From the NCBI GenBank assembly GCA_036877525.1, contig JAZGTH010000104.1, positions 186,001 to 250,000 on the forward strand: 64,000 nt of DNA. Reading direction: 5' to 3'. The stretch's first letter is position 1; each line of letters opens with the position of its first letter. The DNA is from Chromobotia macracanthus (taxonomy: Eukaryota > Chordata > Actinopteri > Cypriniformes > Botiidae). Both the position numbers and the translations under genes were made by a program. Below are positions 23,217 through 35,202 of the stretch, in pieces. The notes beneath the pieces are model-generated. The model was not told where the DNA came from and searched no databases. It saw nothing but the letters and a program-made list of their open reading frames with translations.

Positions 23217-26200
23217 TATTCCTCCGTCCCTCTATCTCTTTCTCTCCTCCTCCGCCGTCTTTCCTCTGTGGTTCTCAGGAGTATCCGGTGTCTGAGAAAC
23301 ATCATCCACTGGAATCTGATTACGGCGTTTATCCTGCGGAACGCCACCTGGTTTGTGGTGCAGCTCACCATGAACCCAGAGGTGCACGAGAGCAACGTGG
23401 TGAGCACACAAGCATGCAGCCAAACATGCAGTACATGCTATTGCGATGGTTCTCTCTCTCCTGTGGCGTTTCCTGTCAAAATACACAAACAATGAGCACA
23501 TAATCCATTTCTTTGTCTCATAAAACCCACACTCCCTCTCTATTGTTCCCAAATCATCCATTGTTCACACTCTGTGTGTTCCTCATTCACTCTTTTCACA
23601 CACACACAGGTGAAACACAGGTTTCATCTGCCTTCATTAATGGGAATGAAACCTTCTGACCCTGGAGTTCCATTTCTGTCCTCTCATAACAGAAGCTGGA
23701 GTCTGTCTCTCTCCAGTGTGTGTGGTGTAGTCGGCTGTAAATGTGGGTGGCTGGGTGGGAATGCAAACAGCTTGGCCCCTGAGTCACCATCCAGCACCGT
23801 GCCATCCAGAAAATGAATCACCCTCCAGATTTCTGTGCCTCTTTAATCAACTCATCTGAGCTGGGCAATTAATTCATCTACCGTCATGTCAATACCGGTC
23901 CCAAAGGGTTCTTTCTGAGCGTGCTCGAAACGTGAATACTCTATTTACATTCAATTTCAGCCTCGTATCAGAATTTATGATGCGCACGGCTTTTGAGAAG
24001 GTATTAGAATTCAATTGTACCAGCTTTGACCTTGATTCTTACTGTATCTGTCGCTGTTGCCAAAGCATAATTTCTGCCTATTTGTTTATCAGTGTTTCAC
24101 TCAAGGCAGAATGAATTGGCTCTACATGATTATATTGTGTACAGTCATGCATTAGTCATTCCCTGGAGAGGGTGACTTTGGATTGAAAGCCCAGAAATGA
24201 AGAAACTTTAAGGTGAAGCAGTAATTAAGCATTCCTTCAGGTCTTTGTGTAGACCACAGTGAACTAATTCTCCTGCTTATTATTCAGTAAAGGCCAGAAT
24301 CGTTTCAGATATTTAAAGACACATGATTTGTGAAGACCTGTCAGATGAATGAAATCCATTAAAATCCCAGCTAACAATTTTAGAATTATTAAGAATGTTA
24401 AGAATGATTCCCGAATGTTTACATTAAGTAACATGAACATTAAAAATATTTTAAAAATGTTTAATTTCATAAAAATTCAGGTTCTAGGAACGTTCAAAAA
24501 AGTTTTTTTTAATGGTATTCAAACTTTTTAAAGTTATGTAACATTTTTAAAACGCTCCACTAACAACTTAAGAATAACGTTTTTGGATATATGATATATA
24601 ATGTAAAAAAGTTCTACTAACATTACTGTAAGAATGTTTTTAGATAAATTTTCTCAGCAAACTTTTTTATAAAGCTTTTTAAGGAAAATTTGCCAACGTT
24701 CTGAGAACGTTCCCTGTTAGGTGGGATGGGCCCTCTTAAATGTCAGTCATTTGCTCACATAAAGCTATCATATGACTTCAGAAAACGTCATAGTTGAATA
24801 CTGTTATGATGCATCTGTTTTGTGTTCATGGTGTTTATATTTTCTTATTAGTGCTTGACAAACATGGTCACTATAAACTCAGCATTGTAAAAGCAATGTG
24901 AAAATTCCTTATAATGTTCTACTTTTGTGTTTCACTAAAAAAAGGAACATGTTTAGAGTGACGCAAAGTTAAATAAACAATGATGGAACTTTAAAATGAG
25001 GTTTAGTTTTCCATCGGGTCCCATTTGCTATAAGTACAATATGTTATTTTGTACTCTGAGTCAGGTTTTACAGACCAAAGTAGCACATTTATTGTGTGAA
25101 ACGCCACTTTTGTGAAGAATTTACGCAACACTGGTTAATGAAAGACATTGAGTAAACAACTGCAAAATTAGCAATAAAGTTCACACAGAAGCTTATAATC
25201 TCTGAGAGGTCCTAAATTCTTGTCTCACCATGGGGCTTATAATGAAATGGGTTGTAAAATTGTAGACAGGCAAAATGCTTCAGAAATACTTGTGTAAGCT
25301 GGAGGGCTTTATGACTCGAAGAGCTTTTCGTTTTTATCCCTCTATTTCACATGTTGAAACAAAATCGTTACCACAGAATATATGTAACGCTCTATGGACC
25401 ATTAGCTCGCTGATTAATGCCTGGAAATTGTGAGTCTTCAATAGTTTCTCAAGCCCACAAGGCTGAAATAAGAGCTGGTTTGGATTTTTCTTTCTCTAAC
25501 AGTTTGTGAGAGAGAGGAGAAAGTGTGTCACCCGTATTCTGGTAAAATCACAAGTCTGAGATTTTGTAATCTTTTAGTGACACTTCAGTCATAACTCAAG
25601 CTGTAATCTTGAGCCTAGAGCTGGGAGTGACAGATCAACATCTCGACAGAGCACAGGGATAAAAGATGATCAAAACAGAGGAGAGAGCTGGATTTTTCTT
25701 TCAAATTGTTATGCTGATAATATAATTTGCGATACGTCATTTTAAAATTAAATAATAATGCACAATAGACACACTTTATGGGCTTTGTATGTACAGTACA
25801 GTATGTGTTGTGTATTATTTCATTTTTAGTGATAAATTATGTAGGATTGATTAATAATGAATAATGATTAAATAATAAAATGAATGATAATGAAACCTAT
25901 TGGTTGTACTGTATATGGAAATTTTTAAGGATTACATATACAAATCATATAATAATAGTAGAGAAGCTGAAAAGAATTTATCATTATCTTGCTAGAGTAG
26001 TTAGTTGCTCTGTAAATTATTTTACAATACTACATTTGTTTGTTATTTAGAAAAGGATTTACTCTCCCCGAAATAAATTATTCATAATTATATTGAATAA
26101 TAAATATTCAAATTAACATTGAACATTTTTAACATTTTTGCTGCTAATGAAACCGTTAGGGAAACATTTTTATAACCTAAAATTGTTAGCTGGGTATCCA

Positions 26201-29200
26201 ACAGTTTTTGATCTGATAAATCTACAGAATTCAGCACAGAGAAATAAGAGCTCATGAACGGAGATCTTTGATTTGGACTGTGACCATCTGCAATGGCTCT
26301 TCAGAGCTGTAACGTGCTTCTGATGGTCCCGGTTGAATTCATATCCGTCTGGCTTTCATCACAATTCCATCTAAATCCGCTCCATCCCAAAGCCTCGCTC
26401 CAAACTCCCCATCCCACTCAGTCCATCTGTAACATCCCCTCCCCTGGAAACAGCAGGTTTTATCCCCCCTGCATGGTGTTTGAACTCAGCTTCTCTGATA
26501 AAGAGTGTCCCATCTGCACACACACACATACCAAAGCTTTCATTTCCTACAGCTATTATAATAAAAGCGGATTTAAAACAACAAATGCTAACAAGAAGTG
26601 GCAGAGTGATTTCCTCAGGCTAAGCGGAGGCCAGTTTCTGAACATCTAACTGGATTTTGTATCTCTCTCATCTCATCTCTCTCAGATCTGGTGCAGGCTG
26701 GTAACGGCAGCGTACAATTATTTCCATGTGACCAACTTTTTTTGGATGTTTGGAGAGGGCTGCTACCTGCACACAGCCATCGTGTTGACCTACTCCACTG
26801 ACAAGCTGAGGAAGTGGATGTTCATCTGCATCGGCTGGTGTACGTATCCCACAATGCACCAGTGTCACGAAGGGACAAGCTGGGACTTTGGTCATTCATG
26901 TTGCAATAACCCCCATATGGCACATGCAAAAAACAAGAAGTTTCTATACAATTTTAATTGTAGCATAAAAACTTGATTATACGTGGTGATTAAAAGAAAA
27001 GCCCAAAAGCCCACTAACAACCTAAGAATAACGTTTTTGATATATATGATATATAACGTAAAAAAAACTTTTAGAGAACGTTAGCCAACAGTTAGCTGGT
27101 GTAGTTCCAGTAGTAGATGATTAGTTTAATGAGGACTGTGAGTAGGTTACTTTGGAGCTGTTGTAAAGTGATGATGCGAGTAAATATGCCTTTGATTTTT
27201 TTTCATTAAAAATGAAATGGTACATTTTAAATGAGTCTCAGCTGAAGTCTTATGGTTGATCTGATCCTGTTACAGTTATACTGTGAGTGTGATGCTGTGG
27301 TTTTCAGAGTAATGAGAGTAAGTGAGTGTGAATTCACTGCTTCTCTTTTTCCGCAGGTATTCCATTTCCCATTATTGTTGCGTGGGCTATCGGCAAACTT
27401 TACTATGACAATGAAAAGTGAGTTTCTCCAATCAATATCCTTTCTTGAACCTTCTCTCTTCCTTGACTTGTTTTCTTTATCCCTGTATGCATTTTACTCT
27501 ATAGACACTCATCTCCCTCAAAATAAAAGTAATTAAAGGTTAGATTAACTCCAGTTATCTTCATCATGTACTCAGCCTGCCTCTGATCATTAAACAATCG
27601 ATTCATACTGAAGGCAGAGAAATGTTTTGAGTGATGCTGATTGCTGCCTACTGCTCAGGAAATTCCCCTCGTACTGTAATTACAACTCTGTCCTGACATA
27701 ACACTGTGAAATATATCAATCCAGACACTGCTTCTGCACTCTTAAAAATAAAGATTCCTGAAATGTTCCTTGTTGGGCTATACACTTTTCAAAAAACAAG
27801 GTTTTATGCTTTACAAAGGCATAGAAGAACCATTTTTGGCTGTATGGTTCCATGAAGAACCTTTAACATCCGTAGAACCTATCACAAATGTTTTTTTGTC
27901 GTGAAAAAGGTTCTTTAGACTATAAAAAGGTAAGAAAGAACTGCTTCTTTTAAAAACCTTAGATTGAATGGTCCTTTGGGGAACCAAAAATGTTTTTTCT
28001 GTTGCATTGCTGTGAAGAACCTTTTCATAACATCTAAATTTTTAAGAATGTATTCATCTGTATCAGAAAAGGTTCTTTGTAGTGGGAAAAGGATCTACAG
28101 ACTATAGAAAGGTAAGAAAGAAATGTTCTTTTGAGAACGTTTGACTGAATGTTCTTTGGGGAACGATAAATGGTTCTGCAAAGAACCCTTTTTGCTCCTT
28201 TATTTTTAAGAGTGTGTTTAGAAAAGCAAATAAACAACTTTATGCTCCATCAATTAAAGCCCAATTAATTGGATCGATTACAAGGAGCGATTGTCTGAAA
28301 CCCACACTAAAGTGACTCAGAGAAATTGGGTTAGTAAGCTGACTGACTGGCCGGTGTTGTAATATAATCTTTTATTTGTGTGTGTGAGCGGTTAATTGGA
28401 GGCTCTGGACTGCTGCAGAGATAAATAGATTAATTTCCCATACAAGCTTCATTAAAGACTCTCTGCTTGCCGTTGTAACAGCTTGTGGGTCGTGACCCTA
28501 AAATGGGTCGTGGGTCTGTTCTGATTCACCGGCTGCAGGGAAAACTACTTTTGTCTAATGCAAATATTAAAGTGTAACTAACTGTATCATCATGCATAGA
28601 TAGCACAATAAGAGGAGAAAATGCTTCACATTTCTTTTGTTGTTGACGTGAAACGCTGTATATGCTACTTAGTCTGTCGCGTGGTGGAAGATAGCCAAAC
28701 AAAATATTAGCTAACGTGGACAGGTTACATCACATACCATCATCCTCAAAACACAGAAAGTTTACACAAGGTTAACGGAAATGAAAAAAACGAATTGGTT
28801 ACATTCATTTGTTGGGTTGTCAGTTTACATTAAAAAATGAATAAAATGTTTTAATATGTAAAATATGTACAGATATGTAAATGCGTATGTAAAATAAAAT
28901 ACATACATATGTAAAATATGTTTTCTGAAGCATAACCAGTTTAAAAGCTCTGCTGAAGTGTGCTGAACACACACAGTAGAACATGAGACTGAGTCTTCTA
29001 AAGCCTGTTTTACCTGGATGAACCTGTGCGTCTGTTTGCTCGAGCCCACAGGTGACACCATTTTATCACTCAGACATATTCCCAGAAGCCTCGTCTTTCT
29101 GTCTTGCTGTAAATGTGACGCACTGAGTCGAGACGAGTGTGATTACACTGTCACCTCATCTGAAACTGTAAAGTGAGGGAAACTGGTGCACAGCTGCCCG

Positions 29201-32200
29201 AGGGATTACACTCGTCATTCTCTTCCTGCTTCCTCGCTTTTGTTTTTCAGTTTTATTTTTGATATTATTCCAGTGAATCTGCTCACTATGCTAGATTTAT
29301 TCATTTTCACTCTAATTCTTACTCTCAAAATTCTGTTATTTCATTTTATATGGATAGACAGTCAAGCAGTATCCAAAGAAACAGAGTCAAAATTATAATA
29401 ATTCTATATTTAATGCGTTAATATTTAAGAATGCTATTCAAACTTTAATTCTATAATGTGTTTAAAACATTTAACTAACAACTAAGGAATAACATTTTTG
29501 ATATGTATAACATTGAAAAAACCTTACTGCAAGAACGTTTTGATAAGAACTTTAGAGAACGTTTGCCAATAGCTGGAAGGAGCTATAAATGGTCAGGGTT
29601 CTCACACCTGTCTAAAGAAGACATGTATCATGATGGATCTGAATGTTTCTGTACAGATGCTGGTTCGGGAAGCGGGCAGGAATTTACACTGACTATATTT
29701 ATCAGGGTCCCATGATCTTGGTTCTGCTGGTGAGTCACAACACAGTAATGACATGAATCTTTCACCAGATTGACTGTGTGTGGGGGGAATTAAACCGGTT
29801 TTCTGTTGTTATTTGTTTGTTCTTGTTCTGTCACAGAAGGTTGTTTTGTTGTCCGTGATTTATGAGAATTCACAGCTGTAATAATAAAATGATACATTTA
29901 ATGTTTTGTTTTTCTCTTTTTCTAGATTAACTTCATTTTTCTCTTCAACATTGTGAGGATTCTGATGACTAAACTGAGGGCCTCCACCACATCAGAGACC
30001 ATTCAGTATAGGTGAGACAGACCTTCATGCCGACTGCTCATTGGTCAGCCCCGAACTCACATGATCGATGTTGCTATGACAACCTTTCCTATGGGATGGA
30101 GCAGGATGAACATATTGAAATGATGAACTTAGAGGGTTTGTGTGTGTATGGGAAAAGGAGGGGGGGTACAAATGGTTGTTTTTCAATTTTTCTGATGTTT
30201 GATTTCTTCCATATGAAGCCATGGCTTCTTACGGTAAAATATGTTTGTTAATCAGATGACTATTTTGGCCTGTAATTTAATTTGTTCATGCCTGTAAAAA
30301 AATGAATAAGAATGTTTCATTTCCATCTGATACAGTCTGATAAGATCATAAGGAAATGAGATCAGGTTGTTTTCTCTGAAATACTGTAAATTTACTGTAC
30401 TGTACTGTACTGTAGGTCTGACTCTTTCATTGATGATGTTTTGGTCTGTGGTCTTCACAGGAAAGCAGTGAAGGCCACGCTGGTTCTTCTGCCTCTGCTG
30501 GGCATCACTTACATGCTGTTCTTTGTCAACCCTGGAGAGGATGAGATCTCACAGATCGTCTTCATCTACTTCAATTCTTTCCTAGAGTCCTTTCAGGTTA
30601 GCAGATGCACCTTTAGTTGTTGAAGCCAAAAGTCTGTGCTGATCTTCTGAGGGGCTTTATTTTGGCCAAAGCTAATATTCATGCTTTTATCTTTTTTTTA
30701 TAAAAAAAGTATGTTTTTGTACAGCTCGCATTGTACATTATACGAATTCACCAACTCATAAAATAGTTACGTATTCCCGTGAGATCAGGGTGCACAGAGT
30801 TACTGACATATTTGGAAATGTCCACTCCGTTTCTAGCGATCATTTCTCACAGCGATCCATAATCAGCCATGTCCAAAACACGCAAGGTCAGCTGCAGCCC
30901 CTGTTTTGCCCCATTTGCTTCATGATGTGACCCGAGGGTCTCACGCATGTTGAATCTATGTCTTCCTTAAATTCATCTGCCCCTCACAGCTGTCATCTGT
31001 GGGGAAAACTGAACGTTACTGTGCTACACGAGCTGAGAAAACTCACAGCTAAACCACTTTGTTTACAGTATTTAAAAATTCACTAACCACCCACAATTTC
31101 TTTTTTAACAAGCACTAAATGTGCTGAAATAACCCTGCAACGTTTTTATGGCATCTTATTTCAACTTGTGAGCAGCAGTACGTTTTGGCTGGTTTACTTG
31201 TTATCTGATTTGTTTGTTTACTGAATGGGGTTAAACAACACAGAAAACACCTGCAGATAATCAACAAACTCCTAGTAAAGTACTTTTAGTAACCATGGAA
31301 ACAAATCTGCTCAATTTTTTAATATTAACTAAAGAATTCATATTTTTTCACAAATGTTAACTAACATTCAATCTAAATTGAAACTAATATTGCATAGTTA
31401 AAGTTCATAATCATCATATCATATATCATATCATAATAATCAAGTAATATCGTATATCATATCATAATAATCAAGTAATCTCTCTCTCTTTACAGGGCTT
31501 CTTTGTGTCCGTGTTTTACTGCTTTTTAAATAGTGAGGTAAGAAAAGTTCATTTCCTGCTATTCTTGTCCTCTTTCACTCTTTCCAGCGTGTTTTCCCCT
31601 CTGCATTAATAACCTCTTGTTTTTGAGTTTTGGAAGCATGTTTCTGTAACCTTTCTTTAAGTGATAAGTCCTGAGCGTCTCTAAGTCCGGGTCCTTTGAA
31701 ATGCATCGCAAACAGATTATTCAGTTATTCCGGCATTGCAGATTTCCTCAGCCATAGCCGTTCAGACATGCCCTAAAAAATAGAAACATTTGAGACCCTC
31801 TCAACTCTCAGTTAACCCAAAACCTTCCTTTAAACAGTCAATAATGATAAAACCAGACTGTCCATAAAATATTCATTCTTTAAAGGTCTAAATCGGGCTT
31901 GTATTACATGCCCTTTAAAAGGACAGTAAACCTTTGGGAATTCCAGCCAAAACATTCCTCTCAAGGCTGTATTTCTTCCAGCCTGTATCTCAAATGCAGG
32001 CCCATCTTATGTATCGCGCTGTTCCCTGAAGCAAACGTGCTTACAGATGCGGTAAATGGATCCTGGATCCGTTTGGGCTGTTTTGTTTGTCATTTTAGCC
32101 CCTGACCAAGTCAGAAGGAGGCAGAAAAGTGTGGAGCTTTATCTGAGGTCACCCTGAATCACAGATGGATATCAGAATACACAAGCAAAGCAGAGCAGGG

Positions 32201-35153
32201 CCGGGCGTACGGTGTGGCTTAAAGTCAGAGCGATAACATTGATCAGTTACCGATACATATGAAAAGGACTCCAAAAACTACACAAGTCATCGTGACTGTG
32301 GTAGTTCAGAGGAAGACTTGTATGGTCAGAACTAAAAAAACAGCAGTACTGAATTACAGCCGCAGTGACGAACAATGATGCAAGTTACTGAATGTCAAAG
32401 AAAAACAGGAATGATCTAGCCTGGAAGTTCAATAACACGGTAGATGATACAACAGAAGACTTGTTTTCACACTGATTTGGTGACTTTATTTCCACATATC
32501 TCACTGTTTGTTCGTGGACTGACACCATTTAACAGAAAAATACACTGGAAAAATAAATGAATTTAGTCATCGAGTAGTTATATGTATCTTCTTAGATTTA
32601 TCACCTGTTTGGCAAAACATCAGCTAACAGGGAATGTTCTCAGAATGTTCTTTAAAAGTTCTCTCTCAGTTATCAACTAAAGAACATTAGTAGAACATTT
32701 TTTAACATTATATATCATATATACCAAAATGTTATTCTTAAGTTAGTGGAATGTTTTAAAAACATTACCGAATGAAAAATGTTTGAATAACGTTCTTATA
32801 ACCAAGCAATAATGTTAATGTAATGGATGTTTTGAATGTTTCTAGAACTTTCAAAAAGCATTTTTAACTTTTCTGTTACTTAATGGAAACCTTAGGGAAA
32901 CATTCTTACCATGTAAAATTGTTAGTTAGAACAGGACCACAGCACCCATGAATTAAATTCCTAATGTCATGTGACCTCAGACAAACATATCATCAGCGTT
33001 TTATTGATGTATTAAAGCACAGTTAATCCTTTATGTTGAGAGAAACGTTCATGTCAAGAATTATTTTCAGCAGTTTCTTCCAACGCAGCAGTCACTGGAC
33101 CCAAGACCTTCACATTAAATACAGAGAATAAGTAATACAGTCATACAGCTTCAGAAGCTTCACTGGTGTCTGAGCTTCTCCAGATTGATTTTTGATGGCT
33201 GGATGTCCTCCTGACCTCCTGGGCTCATCCTCTGAATCCACCTGCTTGACTCGCACACAGAGGTTAATTACACACCGCAGCAGAGCTCTGCTCTTCTCTT
33301 CTGGTCTTCTGTGAGCACTGACCTCTGATCCTCACAGACACAGGCCTCTGATTCATGTTGCTCCATGAGCTGTCATGCTCTGTGCTGACAGGAGCACTTC
33401 AGCATCTGATGCTCTCATCCAGCCAATGTGATATATATAATATATAGTTATATAATATCATTCTGACTAAACAGTATATTGTAATATTGTTTTATGATAT
33501 ATCATTTATGAAATATGCCTTTGTGTTTCTAAACCAGGGGCCAGCTAAAACAACATAAAATCAAGATATTTCTACTTCTAGTTATTTTTAAAATGAATAC
33601 ACATCTTTCAAGTGTCAAGCTCCAGAATATTTTATTGGGTAGAAATTGTGAATTGGGGGGGCTTTCTATTACAGTGCATCATCCAAAACTGATGTGAAAT
33701 ATTAGATTCCTATTGGCCAGCATCTACCTTTGAACTCATTTTAGTTTCTGATGCAGATGGCATGCATCAGATATGATACAGATCTCTTCAATATAGCATG
33801 ATCCATCTCTTGAGATGGAGAAGTGAATCAGTCGGGTTACAGACCGAGTTATTTGAATGTTTATCTGAAGCGTGGTGGCTTGTGGAGGGTTTACTAGTTC
33901 AGATTCCAGAAGACAATGTTGTTGACAGTTTTGGGTGATTTGAAGATTGTTGTCTTACACTTCTGATGTAGTGTACTGAATGCAGTGAGATGGAGAGATG
34001 TTTGAACATTTCAACTCTCATTGATTTGTGGAGAAATCAACTCTCATTGATTTGTGGAGAGTGAAGCCTTTAAAAGGGCCATCCACTGATTCAATGAAAC
34101 CGTCTAGAGCTCTCTCGAATCTTCTCGAACCTGCAGCTCACCCACTGTAGCCTCTTGTTACCTCCACTGTATTTAAACTTTATGTGGCATTCACATTGTT
34201 TAAAGACTGAAGAACCTTCAACCTCTTCTGACAGCATAGCTCAGGGAAATGCCATAGCTTTGGTTGTTAGGGAGCGAACTCTCTGGTTGCTATGGTAACA
34301 GTATGCAAACGACGTGCATATATCAGAGTGGTACAGTCTAAATGTTAATGATTTGATGTTGATATCAGCAGATCTGCACTGTCAACCTCGGTGTGAGATT
34401 TGTACCTGTGTAAGAGATAAACAGCTCTGTGTGTGGTGTATACAGTACAGTGGGCTCCACAAGTCTGAGGCATCATTAAAATCTGTTTTTTTTTATTTAA
34501 AACCTGAAACAAGGTTTTTCCTAAAAAGTTCACGGAGATGAGTAAATGATGACAGAATTGTTAATTTTGGGTAAATTATTCTTTTAAATTGAAACAAGTC
34601 TGACCCCACCGTATCATATATAATATGTTCAGTATATATGTAAGAGCAATCTCTCACCCTCTCCGTGTCTCTCTGTTTTTCTCTTTCTCTGTTTCTACCC
34701 TCCTGTGAATTAAACCTATTTTCTCTGACGCACAGTCTCTAACACACACACACACAGGCTCTCAGACACGGGCCCACACAGATTCACACGTTTATTCTCT
34801 CTTTCAGACACACACAGACACAGAATATAAGACACATTTAGTCTTGTTAACATTACTTAAACAGGTTTATATTGAAATACTATTTGTGGGATTGTTATGT
34901 GACTAATGTGTGAACGATAATAATTCTTTTAAAAGAAGTGACTATTTCTTTCATGAATGGCCATTAATCTTGTTTTTCAAACTATTTCTACATACTCTGA
35001 CTAAGTTAGCGATTTTTTACAATTTAAGACTTTGTTGGGGTTTGCATTTCAAAATTCAACATGAACACTTAAGTTTATCCTATGAATCAGAATTTGGTGT
35101 ATTAATTATAGCTGTTTGAATATAATGAAGACATGGTGAAGACATGTTTTGAC

Positions 35154-35202
<49 letters not shown>

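Larger units (their letters stand above)
10240..23278 (+). other. crhr1 intron, 13.0 kb
   Basis: The longest intron seen in the gene. It contains a 44-bp tandem duplication, a CpG-rich block at 14.46-14.83 kb, element copies and a long pyrimidine tract before its acceptor. Around 12105-12175 several TAATC cores cluster (GATTATCCC, TTTAATCTG, GATTAATCCC), which fit OTX/PITX-type homeodomain sites. That is suggestive only. I saw no exon matching the mammalian alternative insert that occupies this position. Confidence 0.7.

Noticed and set aside
22824..23495. 223-codon plus-strand open frame
   Set aside because: It is a pyrimidine-tract artefact (Phe/Leu/Ser runs) that overlaps crhr1 exon B out of frame.
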